Shown: positions 23,745 through 32,128 of the stretch, piece by piece
Layout: every line of letters begins with the position of its first letter
Numbering within the stretch: position 1 is the first letter of the stretch
DNA from: Chlamydiota bacterium
GTDB lineage: Bacteria; Chlamydiota; Chlamydiia; Chlamydiales; JABDDJ01
DNA: 32,128 nt
Assembly: GCA_013287645.1 (NCBI GenBank)
Contig: JABDDJ010000028.1
Location: 1 to 32,128, forward strand
Reading direction: 5' to 3'
Made by a program: the position numbers and the translations under genes
Notes under the pieces: model-generated
The model's input: only the letters and a program-made list of their open reading frames with translations
What the model was told of the DNA's origin: nothing
The model's database searches: none

Positions 23745-26700
23745 TAATATGTCTCCAAAATTATTTTCCAATCTGTTTTATCATAACCAGGGACCACTTT
23801 TAATTCATTTCTGTATAATTCTAACTGTCGATATCCGGCTCTCATAGAGCGTGGATTATGTGGTTTCAATTCATAAATAATGCCATTCATAGTATCAACA
23901 AAATCTATTTTTTTACCACTTGGTAGTCTGTATTCCTTCAAACCTGGAGAGCCGATTTTATAGGATTTATGTATTTCTTGTCCTCTCTGAAGATTCGAGC
24001 GAGTGTATTGTGGTTTTAGTGTGCTCGCAACATTTACATCCGAAGAAACAATTTGAGCTCTTTGAACGCCACTCGCAGGCCTACGGCCCATGCACAGAAT
24101 ACCTTCTACAAAGTTTGCTGCCTGCGAAGAAAGCCCCACCAGCTGCATTGTCTTCGAAGTAACTGTGTCATGATATCTCCCTGTAAAAAGCACTGTCAAT
24201 CCTGTGCTAGCCTGGTCGGCTCCATGCATCAAAAACGCCCCTCCTGCAAAACCACCTAACCCTCCAGTTGCAGAAGTCAACGCTGCCCCCCCAAAAGCCT
24301 CTGCAACTCCGCCAACAAATTGCAATCCCCCCTGAAAACGAGGATTTCCCCATACATCTATTGAAGTTGATACTACATATTGACCATATCTGTAGAGAGA
24401 AGAAGTAAGGCGGCCATCTGGATCAAAGAAATTAATAGGATCGCCGTTGGCATAGGCGTAGAGATTCATGTTGATGGGATAGCCGATTGGATCTGGGCTG
24501 AGGAATTTGCAACTGCTCGGGTCGTAATATCGTGCTCCCATCCAAATGAAGCCTGTAAGATCGGGAGCTTTGCTGTGCCATGTTAAAGAAGAGGCAAGGC
24601 GGTAAAGCTCTGGTTTTATGAATGGTGAGCCTTTGAATGGCCCGTAAGGAAAAAGGGTCGATGGGATCTCGACAATTTCCTTAGATGTAATTAGCTCTGA
24701 AAGATGTTTAAGCGCATTGTAGGACAGGTAAATGACTTCTGTGTCATCCACCACAGCATCGCAAGTTTCGGGCCCATAGATCTTCCAAAATGTCTTGCCA
24801 TTTAGACTCAGGCCAATTTCTTGAAACTCCTCTTCCGGATCGTAAATGGAAGTTGTTGTAAGGGTAGAGCCCCAGGAGGGTGTATAACGCGTTTGCAGGC
24901 GCCTTCCGCAAGCATCGTAGGTGGCCTCCCAAACATAAGATGGGCCAGTTACTTTAACTAGCTGTCCCCAAGGGTTCCATTCTAAGGTTTGATTAAGACA
25001 GGCTTTGACCTGTCCCATTTCATCGTAATGAGTAGGGATCAATTTTTCAGATCTCAATTCAGCAATGGTCTTTCCAAAAGGATCGATTCCATCGTCAGGG
25101 ACATTCCATAAGGGTGTTTCCGTTAAAACGCCTATCCCGCGACCACCGAAATCATGGGTGTAGGTGTCTTCATTTACAGAAGCAAGATAACCTTGAGGAT
25201 TATATCTGTACGTTTGCAGCTGGTCATTTGAGGTTAAACTCCTTAATTTCCCAGACAAGTCCCAGGTCATCGATTGCTCAATTGAGGAACTTGTGTAATT
25301 TGTGGAAATCTTTTCTGGCAGTGCTGAAGAGTTATAATGCCAGGTGGTTGCATTGACAGGGGTTATTTTCTGCTGAAGTGAGCCATCCAAGCAGTAGGTG
25401 TAATGCAGATCAACTGGTGTTGCCAAAACGCGCTTCAGTCTTCCGCCTTGATAAAAAAATTCTCGGGTATGGCTGCCTATATCCAAGGTCCTTTTTGATG
25501 GTGCCCAATGTTGCGTAGTTTGAGAGAGAAGCTGATTGTTAAGATACGCCAATTCAGAAGCAAGACGGCCGGATTCATCATAGCTTCTTTCTATGCGGGA
25601 ATATTCAGTGGCGTAGCCGTCTGGGAGCATTTTCCACTGTTCGATTGTTTCCACAAGTCCACGGGGATCGTAGGTGTACTTACGCTTCCATCCATCCACG
25701 CTTTCTTCCTTGAGTCGTTCGAAGTCATCATACTCATAGGTGTGGATGCGATTCATGGGGTCTTTTGCTGTGGCTAGTAGGCCATTTTCATAGGTGTATT
25801 CCCACCTTTCTTTAGTTTGACCTGCGGCATAGAGTTCTTCGGTGTGTTTTCTTCCCATTTCGTCGTGTGTGGCTTTCCACACGGCGCCGTTTGGCAAATG
25901 GGTCTCGCATAAATTGGAATCGGAGTCGTAGATGTAGGTGAGGATGCTCCTATCGGGAAGTGTCTTTTTAGCAAGTCGATTGAGCGCGTCGAATTCTTGT
26001 GTTGTAATGCGCTTCTCGCCATCCGTGATGGTAGTGCAATTGGCGCTGTGATCATACTCATAGGAAATTTGATTTGTTCCGGTTTGGATCCTTTTGACGA
26101 GTCCGAGAGCATTTGTCTGTGTTGTTGTGAGAATGTCTCCTGCTTTCACTGTTTGGGTTTGGTTGACTGGATCGATTGTAACTTCGGATGAAGCGATTAA
26201 AATGCCGTCTACATCAAAGCATTGGGTGCTGATGACTTCTCCAGCTGCATAGCGGGTGATCATTTTTTCCCCACTGACGGTTGTGCAAATCACAGTATCG
26301 CCTTGATAGCTCCAGAGAGTTTGCTCGCCGTTGGGGTTAGTTTGAGTCTTGATGCGTCCTAAAGCATCATATGTCTTTTCCCAGATGTAACCGGCAGCAT
26401 CTGTGAATCGGATGCAGTTTCCCCACGTATCAAACTCTTCCGTTGTTTCACTTGTCAGGCCTTTGCGAATGATCTTGCGATGGATGTCGTCATAAATGAT
26501 GTGTTGAGCCTGCCCATTTTTTGTAAGAATCTTCGGCCTTGCCAATAGATCGTAGACAAAAGTACTCTTTGTGCCATCTGGATTAGTCTGCTTTTTCAGA
26601 AGCCCGTTGGCGGTGTAGTCGTATGTGGTTATAAAGCCGGCAGGTGTAGTCATGGAAGCGATTAAATCGCCTGGCTCGTATGTGTAGTGAATAGAAAAGT

Positions 26701-29700
26701 TCTCTACCGTTTTGACTTTTACCCTTCCGATCCCATCGTATTCATGTTTTGTGCAATACCCCCGAGGATCGATCTCTTCGATGAGAAAACCACGAGTGTC
26801 ATAGTCATAAAGTGTGTAGGCAGCGTGACCAAGAGCATCTAGTTCTTGGATTTTTGCTTTGATTTCGCCTGAAGGGAGATACTCTAATCGAAGGGTTTGA
26901 TTGGGGCTTGCGCCTTGGATCCACCTAGGACGGTTGTTGAGGTCGTACGGCGAATAGGTCGCTGACAAAAGATGACCGTCTTTTGTGTACACTTCAGACT
27001 TGTATCGATTTCCAAGGATATCGTAGTCATTTTTTTGGATCGCATCTGCAGTGATCATTTCGATGCATTGCCCTTGTCTGTTATAGGCATAGGTGGTTAC
27101 TACGGGAGGATCATCCGTGTTGGTGATTTCTGTTTTCTTGGATGGAAGGCCACATTTTGAGTCGTAGTCCCATTCAATGATCGAACCGGAATGATCTTCC
27201 CTGAAGAGCTGACCTAACGCATCATATGTGATAGAGTTGTATGAAACAAGATTGTTCTGTACATATTTTTCTATCGTCTTTGGTAGATAAGGAAAGCGCT
27301 CATCGTAGGTGATCTTTGTTTCTCGGTCTAAATGGAGAGAGTGTTCACACAGATTTTTCTCATTGAATTGAAAGGTCCTTGAGGAGTGTGTTTGGAAGTC
27401 ACCTGTAAGATCAACCCCAGAAATCTCAACCTCTTTTGGGTTTCCTTTCCCATCGTAGAAATAAGAGGTTATTAAACCGCGTTTATCCGTTGTCGATTTC
27501 AAACTCTTTTGATAGCCTCCTGGTTGATCCCAGGACACAATTTTCTCTGTCTCAGGATCAAACCACGATTTGTCATCCACAAACCACGCATGAAAAATAG
27601 AGTAACCTTCTGGATCGATCACCTTATAGATCCGGTTTTCACGAATGAAATAGGTTGTTTTGCCCCCTTCGCCATCAGTAACAGTTGAGAGGCCCTTTTG
27701 GTAGTCGAAAGTAGCTGTAGTGGCCATTTGTTGAGCTGGACCCATGGGGGTGCGCTGCTCTTTTACTTTGCCGTTTTCATACGTGTTTTCGAGCACCATC
27801 CCATAGGGCTTTGTCTCCCGTTCAATCCGATGCTGTGAGTCATATTCATAAACGATGTTAGCACCATTTGGCAGAGTGATTTTCCACAGATCTCCTTGGA
27901 GATTGTAGTCATAAGTAATATGCCTTCCATCCTGCGAATAAATCTCATTGATCAAGCCATCCGGAGTGTAATTGAACTCAAAAAATGCCCCATACGCACT
28001 TTCAATCCTTTTCAAACGCTTTTTTGGGGAATAGGTAAATATCAGGGTGTTTCCTGTAGCGTTTATAATTTTTTGGAGCAAACCATTTTGGAAAAAGCTA
28101 CGTGATCCATTGTCGCGATAAAGGATGTCGTTTTTAATATAAGCATTAAAGGGATTAGCTGTGTTGTTCAGGGGGTCTTGTTTTAGGTTGCACAGGTCTG
28201 GATTATCCTCTGCAAAGACCTCCCACCGGTCAGACTGCTTATTGTGGCGATACGCAATCATGGTGCCGTCTTCTTCAGCGGCATACAATTTACCATCCTC
28301 TTCGACCAAGAAGGGGTTGAGACTAAGCTTCCACCCATAGCCAAGAGACCCTTGAAGCGGATTTTGACTATTGTAATTACGACGTATGGCTAATGGAAAT
28401 GGGCCTGGCAAAACAAGATCGACCTCGTCGATATAAAATGCACCTGTAATAACGTCAACGGGGTCAGCTACCAGGTCGATTAGCTGTTTATGTTCCTGCC
28501 TCACATCCGGTTTAACTTTGATAGTGTCGACGACGAGGGGTAAAGATCCCGGTAGAGAGGGATGCCTTTGACGAAAATAATTTGGGTCTTGACCAAGCGG
28601 CCATTCTTTGACACGATCGATCTTAAATTCAATCGGCAAGCGCGATCCAAAACCTCCGTTCTTAACCACGTCATCATTAGAAATCAATGCTCCGTACTCG
28701 TTTGGATTAAAGATGAGTGAGCCTACATGTTGTCTTGGTCCTCCTAATTCTCTATAAGGATGTGCGGTTATGTAAGCTCTTGTATAATTGCCGAGAGAAT
28801 CTGTCAAAAGTCGTCCAATCCCTTGCCATAGTATAAGGGATGACTTTTTGACAGCGTCTAAATGCACATTTTTTAAATTGGAATAATAGAGTTTTTGCGC
28901 AAGCACCGGTAATTCGTTAGAAGCTGCAAAACTAGAGGGAGAAAAAGCAAGAAAGCCTGGCCCAAACAACCCATTATTTTGATGTTCTTGATGTTGAAGT
29001 TGAAGAATTTTAACAGTTGAAATAGCATTTTTGTCATTGAAAAAATCGCGTAAGATTTGGTGTTCATTACTCGAAATATCGACAATAACCAACGCATCTC
29101 TTTGATTTTCAGCGGTCGTGATCTCTTCATGCCAGATTGTAGGAGTGCAAGCCGAATTTAACCTTCTGGTAACTCCATCCGTTTGCATGTCGACGGACGG
29201 GTATCGAAGATCTAGGCCTCCCTCACCTGATTTTTTAGAAACATCTGGTGTAATTTCAGAAAGCCCACAACCAAACACAAAATAGGGTAACACTTTGTGC
29301 AATTGAGAAAGCTGACGATCGGCGCGGTTGCAATTTTCGAAATATTTAGCCCCCATATAGGCAAGGAATGCATGCAATTCCTTTGTCTTATTTTGTTCAT
29401 CGATCAGCTGCTTATAGAATGTAGATGCAATTTTTGGACTTTCACTTCCAAAGTTCAGACATATAGCTGCATTTGTTCCTTTCATAACATTAAAACTACG
29501 TTCTCGATAAAACTTCTCCCTTCCGATTGGAAGATAATATTGCACAACTATCAAAATTTTCGTGTCATTGGGATCCAGTTTTAGGGAATACAGTTTGGAC
29601 GCACTATCTGATATATGGAAAAAACAATCTGATGCTCCAGATTGGGAGAACCACAATGGAAATGAAGTGCAATTTAGCTGTGTTGTCTCTAAATTGAAGG

Positions 29701-32002
29701 TAATTTTATTGTGAATGTTCGAAGGCGAGAACACGTTGATACCAACTTTGGCTATCATCCCTCTATTCTCAATCGACCGATGTACCTTCAACTCCCCTGT
29801 CGTCTTTGGGCGTGGAAACTCTGACCAGCTAGTAAATTGCTTCTTCAGTTGTGTTCTGTGTATTCCTACATCCTGGAGAGATAGTCCCTTTTTTTTAAGT
29901 TCTTCTTGAACAAAACGAACAAACAAAACACCCGCTGTGTCATTTTGATCACTACCCAAGTGTTTTAAAATAGCCGGATCGTTCTTGAGATAGTGGTTAA
30001 TCCAACGCTCAGCACTCGCATACTCATCAGGCAATTGGGTATAGAGGTTATATCCTTCTTCCACATGCATTTCTTTTAACCAGGGAAAAAGAGAAATCCA
30101 TTGATCACCATTGTAAAAAAGCACCCCCGGGTATTTGACCAAGATATCTTCGGCACCCTTGTGTTGAATAAGTAACAGTTTTTCCCCAATGGCTTTAGGA
30201 ATTGCGCAAGTCCCTGCTTCAAGGTAAACAGCCTCGTAACCCGCCTTTTGCAATAGATACACAAGAAGCTGACACTGCTCCCACGGCGAGCCTTGCTTTT
30301 CTAAAAACGTCATAGAAGGATTGGATCGTATCCCAGGCGCAATATAGGCCCCATCCTCTTCGTATAAAAATGGCTCAACAAATGCGATTTCATTGTAGAC
30401 GTATTGCGCCAACAGCAGTGGATCTCGTTTCATCTTTTCAACAAGCGTATCCAAAATAGGATAATTGACTGTTGGTTGGCTAATGGACTTTTCTAGTTGG
30501 CTTTTAAGGTTAAGAATCTTCGGGGATTGTTCTGACTTATTAATCGGTTTATCTGATGAACTCAAAGACGGTTTTGTCAGCGACATCAATTGCCAAGGAG
30601 GAGGCAGCGCGTATCGCCAAGCGTACAAATCTTTTTTCTCATCTAAGCTAATCGAAAAGCGATATGGAGTAGATTTGCCCTTTTGGCTAATGATGATGGC
30701 ATACGGTGCCTTGATGCACGGCACGATTTGTATACGTAAATCTAGCCCAAAATCTGATTTAAGCCTCGTGCCCGGCACGTAGAGAAGCCCATCTGTCGTC
30801 AAATACTGCTCCCATTCGAACGTGCGGTCAGAGGGAATAAGCACGCGTTCCTGATGAATGACTTCCCCATTTTGATAGACCTTCACAAAAAAATGTGTCA
30901 TTGGGAGAGCTGTTTTAACCAAAAACCGATAGTATTGCTCTGTAAAAAAAAAATACTCTAGTGGATCAGAAAGTGTCTTTCCATCTAAACACACAACGGA
31001 GGGATATCCTTGAGGATATAACGAAGCCTGTATGAAGGCTGCTGGATTAATCAGCTCCGCGGTCGAATAAAATTGGTCTCTTCTCGAATGTTCTCGTTGA
31101 TTCCATTCTTCCTTTGAAAGCGACTGATTGTGGTGTTGTGATTCACGAGACTGTTTTTCTAAGACGTGGATGATGTCCTTTGTGTCTTGGAGCTCTTTGT
31201 TGACATCGAAAAGTTTGGACTGACTAACTTCTGTTAATAATTCTGACGCCATGCCATACATCTCAAGAGCATCAGCATAACATCCATTTTCTTGGAGTTG
31301 ATCCCCTTTTGCCTTAAAAGCCGCTATTCGTTCACGCAATTTGCTTTTGTGTTCTTTGATGTTTTTTTGCCACAAGTCGGCGTTCTTTGTGCATTTTTCT
31401 CCAGATTCCTTTAGAACTTGAATCTTCTCTTTGATTAAACTCTTTTGGTTCTCCGATATCAATTTGCCACTATCAGCCATTAGCTTTTCACCGATCCCGG
31501 CAGATTCTTTATAGAGGTCCGCAGCTTGACTTAACTGAATAGAAGTCTTTTCTAGATCGTATGGGTTCTGTAAAGCAGCTTGCTCTTTGACTTCTGCCTC
31601 TTGTAATTTTTGATCGAAAAGAAGATTGCGATAGAAAAGGAGCAGTTTTTCTTGATTAAGAATATATTCATCACACTTTTCCGAACGAGTAGAAGAATTG
31701 AATATTAGCTTACGCGCACCTGAAGAAGCTTTGAGTTCTGCGTCGTTTTCGATTGTTTGGTATTTTCCCTTGGCAGTACGAAAGCTAGCAAGAGCTTTAT
31801 CGATAAGCTTGATATGGTCACTAAGGGGCATTTGTTTGATGATGTCTGGGTTGCAAGACAGGAAATGTTCAAAACCGTTTACTCTTCCAGCCGCATCCTC
31901 CTCTTTTTTAGCTTCCTTAAAAAGATGCTCTCCCTCTTTTTTGCTAAGCGACCAGCCACTGCTTGGAATTAAAAGTAGGAGTATGACAATGATTTTCAGC
32001 AT
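23744..32002 (-). CDS. Full-length RHS polymorphic toxin with REase-like tip
   Basis: The product has about 2,752 residues from ATG 32000-32002. This start gives a signal peptide at once (MLKIIVILLLLIPSSGWS). The frame is open to 32059, and a GTG four codons upstream is an alternative. Residues 20-310 are helical and Lys/Glu-rich. About 540-690 (VYNEIAFVEPFLYEEDGA, GSPWEQCQLLVYLLQKAGYE) resembles the transglutaminase-like domain found in some RHS proteins. The DUF6531 opening of the shell (DPVDVITGAFYIDEVDLVLP) lies near 1178. Dozens of YD repeats follow, up to the closing block GFIWMGARYYDPSSCKFLSP and DPDGR at about 2531. The tip contains a Gly/Ala-rich, possibly membrane-crossing stretch, then GQEIHKSY, KKIDFVD and IIYELKPHNPR. 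D2700/D2703 with E2711-x-K2713 form a PD-(D/E)xK nuclease site. The RHS shell would enclose the toxin until delivery. The frame is uninterrupted. Confidence 0.9.
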   Translation of the reverse strand: MLKIIVILLLLIPSSGWSLSKKEGEHLFKEAKKEEDAAGRVNGFEHFLSCNPDIIKQMPLSDHIKLIDKALASFRTAKGKYQTIENDAELKASSGARKLIFNSSTRSEKCDEYILNQEKLLLFYRNLLFDQKLQEAEVKEQAALQNPYDLEKTSIQLSQAADLYKESAGIGEKLMADSGKLISENQKSLIKEKIQVLKESGEKCTKNADLWQKNIKEHKSKLRERIAAFKAKGDQLQENGCYADALEMYGMASELLTEVSQSKLFDVNKELQDTKDIIHVLEKQSRESQHHNQSLSKEEWNQREHSRRDQFYSTAELINPAAFIQASLYPQGYPSVVCLDGKTLSDPLEYFFFTEQYYRFLVKTALPMTHFFVKVYQNGEVIHQERVLIPSDRTFEWEQYLTTDGLLYVPGTRLKSDFGLDLRIQIVPCIKAPYAIIISQKGKSTPYRFSISLDEKKDLYAWRYALPPPWQLMSLTKPSLSSSDKPINKSEQSPKILNLKSQLEKSISQPTVNYPILDTLVEKMKRDPLLLAQYVYNEIAFVEPFLYEEDGAYIAPGIRSNPSMTFLEKQGSPWEQCQLLVYLLQKAGYEAVYLEAGTCAIPKAIGEKLLLIQHKGAEDILVKYPGVLFYNGDQWISLFPWLKEMHVEEGYNLYTQLPDEYASAERWINHYLKNDPAILKHLGSDQNDTAGVLFVRFVQEELKKKGLSLQDVGIHRTQLKKQFTSWSEFPRPKTTGELKVHRSIENRGMIAKVGINVFSPSNIHNKITFNLETTQLNCTSFPLWFSQSGASDCFFHISDSASKLYSLKLDPNDTKILIVVQYYLPIGREKFYRERSFNVMKGTNAAICLNFGSESPKIASTFYKQLIDEQNKTKELHAFLAYMGAKYFENCNRADRQLSQLHKVLPYFVFGCGLSEITPDVSKKSGEGGLDLRYPSVDMQTDGVTRRLNSACTPTIWHEEITTAENQRDALVIVDISSNEHQILRDFFNDKNAISTVKILQLQHQEHQNNGLFGPGFLAFSPSSFAASNELPVLAQKLYYSNLKNVHLDAVKKSSLILWQGIGRLLTDSLGNYTRAYITAHPYRELGGPRQHVGSLIFNPNEYGALISNDDVVKNGGFGSRLPIEFKIDRVKEWPLGQDPNYFRQRHPSLPGSLPLVVDTIKVKPDVRQEHKQLIDLVADPVDVITGAFYIDEVDLVLPGPFPLAIRRNYNSQNPLQGSLGYGWKLSLNPFLVEEDGKLYAAEEDGTMIAYRHNKQSDRWEVFAEDNPDLCNLKQDPLNNTANPFNAYIKNDILYRDNGSRSFFQNGLLQKIINATGNTLIFTYSPKKRLKRIESAYGAFFEFNYTPDGLINEIYSQDGRHITYDYNLQGDLWKITLPNGANIVYEYDSQHRIERETKPYGMVLENTYENGKVKEQRTPMGPAQQMATTATFDYQKGLSTVTDGEGGKTTYFIRENRIYKVIDPEGYSIFHAWFVDDKSWFDPETEKIVSWDQPGGYQKSLKSTTDKRGLITSYFYDGKGNPKEVEISGVDLTGDFQTHSSRTFQFNEKNLCEHSLHLDRETKITYDERFPYLPKTIEKYVQNNLVSYNSITYDALGQLFREDHSGSIIEWDYDSKCGLPSKKTEITNTDDPPVVTTYAYNRQGQCIEMITADAIQKNDYDILGNRYKSEVYTKDGHLLSATYSPYDLNNRPRWIQGASPNQTLRLEYLPSGEIKAKIQELDALGHAAYTLYDYDTRGFLIEEIDPRGYCTKHEYDGIGRVKVKTVENFSIHYTYEPGDLIASMTTPAGFITTYDYTANGLLKKQTNPDGTKSTFVYDLLARPKILTKNGQAQHIIYDDIHRKIIRKGLTSETTEEFDTWGNCIRFTDAAGYIWEKTYDALGRIKTQTNPNGEQTLWSYQGDTVICTTVSGEKMITRYAAGEVISTQCFDVDGILIASSEVTIDPVNQTQTVKAGDILTTTQTNALGLVKRIQTGTNQISYEYDHSANCTTITDGEKRITTQEFDALNRLAKKTLPDRSILTYIYDSDSNLCETHLPNGAVWKATHDEMGRKHTEELYAAGQTKERWEYTYENGLLATAKDPMNRIHTYEYDDFERLKEESVDGWKRKYTYDPRGLVETIEQWKMLPDGYATEYSRIERSYDESGRLASELAYLNNQLLSQTTQHWAPSKRTLDIGSHTREFFYQGGRLKRVLATPVDLHYTYCLDGSLQQKITPVNATTWHYNSSALPEKISTNYTSSSIEQSMTWDLSGKLRSLTSNDQLQTYRYNPQGYLASVNEDTYTHDFGGRGIGVLTETPLWNVPDDGIDPFGKTIAELRSEKLIPTHYDEMGQVKACLNQTLEWNPWGQLVKVTGPSYVWEATYDACGRRLQTRYTPSWGSTLTTTSIYDPEEEFQEIGLSLNGKTFWKIYGPETCDAVVDDTEVIYLSYNALKHLSELITSKEIVEIPSTLFPYGPFKGSPFIKPELYRLASSLTWHSKAPDLTGFIWMGARYYDPSSCKFLSPDPIGYPINMNLYAYANGDPINFFDPDGRLTSSLYRYGQYVVSTSIDVWGNPRFQGGLQFVGGVAEAFGGAALTSATGGLGGFAGGAFLMHGADQASTGLTVLFTGRYHDTVTSKTMQLVGLSSQAANFVEGILCMGRRPASGVQRAQIVSSDVNVASTLKPQYTRSNLQRGQEIHKSYKIGSPGLKEYRLPSGKKIDFVDTMNGIIYELKPHNPRSMRAGYRQLELYRNELKVVPGYDKTDWKIILETY
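24415..25533 (-). repeat. rhs core repeat, copy 2 (full-length gene)
   Basis: Partner of 20907-22025. It is collinear and nearly identical by eye, and it encodes the last part of the RHS shell up to DPDGR. Where copy 1 has TAA, this copy has a Tyr codon (LHYTYCLDGS). Confidence 0.8.
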
Positions 32003-32128
32003 GTTCCGTTTCACTTTGAAGTAACTTGAATCGCCCAACGCTTCATGGCCATAGTGCAATCAAGTCTTAAAAAATGGAAGGAAATTCTAGGACGAGCATG
32101 CGCTTGCGTGCCAGTTAATGATTCTAAT

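Noticed and set aside
23745..23771. TTG start for the DUF4304-type gene
   Set aside because: The ATG at 23744 has TTGGAGA in front and overlaps the RHS stop, which is the usual coupling arrangement.
24744..29400. Many open frames antisense or out of frame within the RHS gene
   Set aside because: They are by-products of the long, repetitive RHS coding sequence and lack starts or family resemblance.
23744..32059. Start of the RHS gene at 32059
   Set aside because: It would place 19 charged or neutral residues before the hydrophobic signal segment; the ATG at 32000-32002 gives a normal signal peptide.
1..32128. tRNA, rRNA and CRISPR arrays
   Set aside because: No cloverleaf-like segment, conserved rRNA stretch or regularly spaced repeat was seen when reading through; short RNAs could still be missed by eye.

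Overview
The window comes from a member of the Chlamydiota, most likely an amoeba-associated or environmental lineage (Parachlamydiales-like) rather than a pathogenic Chlamydia. The main marker is the first gene, a clear homologue of EUO, the chlamydial repressor of late-cycle genes, with its two excisionase-type helix-turn-helix units. The rest is AT-rich accessory DNA full of host-interaction-type proteins, decayed insertion sequences and polymorphic-toxin modules. No rRNA, tRNA or CRISPR array was seen.

Layout. (1) 1-1.2 kb: euo on +, then on - a small gene with a strong Shine-Dalgarno that is split by a run of eight G. (2) 1.7-3.5 kb, +: a 9-codon leader ORF overlapping by one base a 481-residue protein with the kinase-like active-site motifs of the dehydratase half of class II lanthipeptide synthetases (LanM, DUF4135) but no cyclase. 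A 100-residue unknown protein follows with a 4-bp overlap. (3) 3.7-12.1 kb, -: a 463-residue helical protein, then two tandem ankyrin-TPR-CHAT proteins (caspase/separase-like protease domain, His-Cys dyads intact) only 20 bp apart. (4) 12.3-14.3 kb: an ISL3-type transposase remnant, an N-terminally truncated HATPase/winged-helix regulator, and an unknown gene with a good promoter whose 3' end runs into an IS. (5) 14.3-17.1 kb: an IS21-family element (istA with an in-frame TGA, intact istB, a small third ORF, terminal repeats). (6) 17.5-19.3 kb: a secreted or membrane-anchored protein with two tandem DUF2167 domains.

(7) 19.3-32.0 kb, all on -: an RHS polymorphic-toxin locus. In transcription order it holds a full-length RHS protein of about 2,750 residues (signal peptide, helical region, transglutaminase-like region, RHS/YD core, PD-(D/E)xK-type nuclease tip), a coupled DUF4304-type immunity gene, a MORN-like scrap, an orphan HNH-like toxin tip with its probable immunity gene, an orphan RHS core end carrying a different CdiA-type nuclease tip with its probable immunity gene, and a last internally deleted rhs scrap. 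The main cassette looks intact. The downstream cassettes carry specific lesions: a Tyr-to-stop change, a 10-bp tandem duplication in the toxin tip, and a frameshift at an A7 run in the immunity gene. The locus therefore looks like one expressed toxin plus a trail of displaced tips that can recombine with it through about 1.1 kb of near-identical core DNA.

The most interesting systems are the RHS tip array, the cyclase-less LanM-like protein with its overlapping neighbours, and the paired Ank-TPR-CHAT proteases. All functional statements rest on motif recognition by eye; no database search was run.
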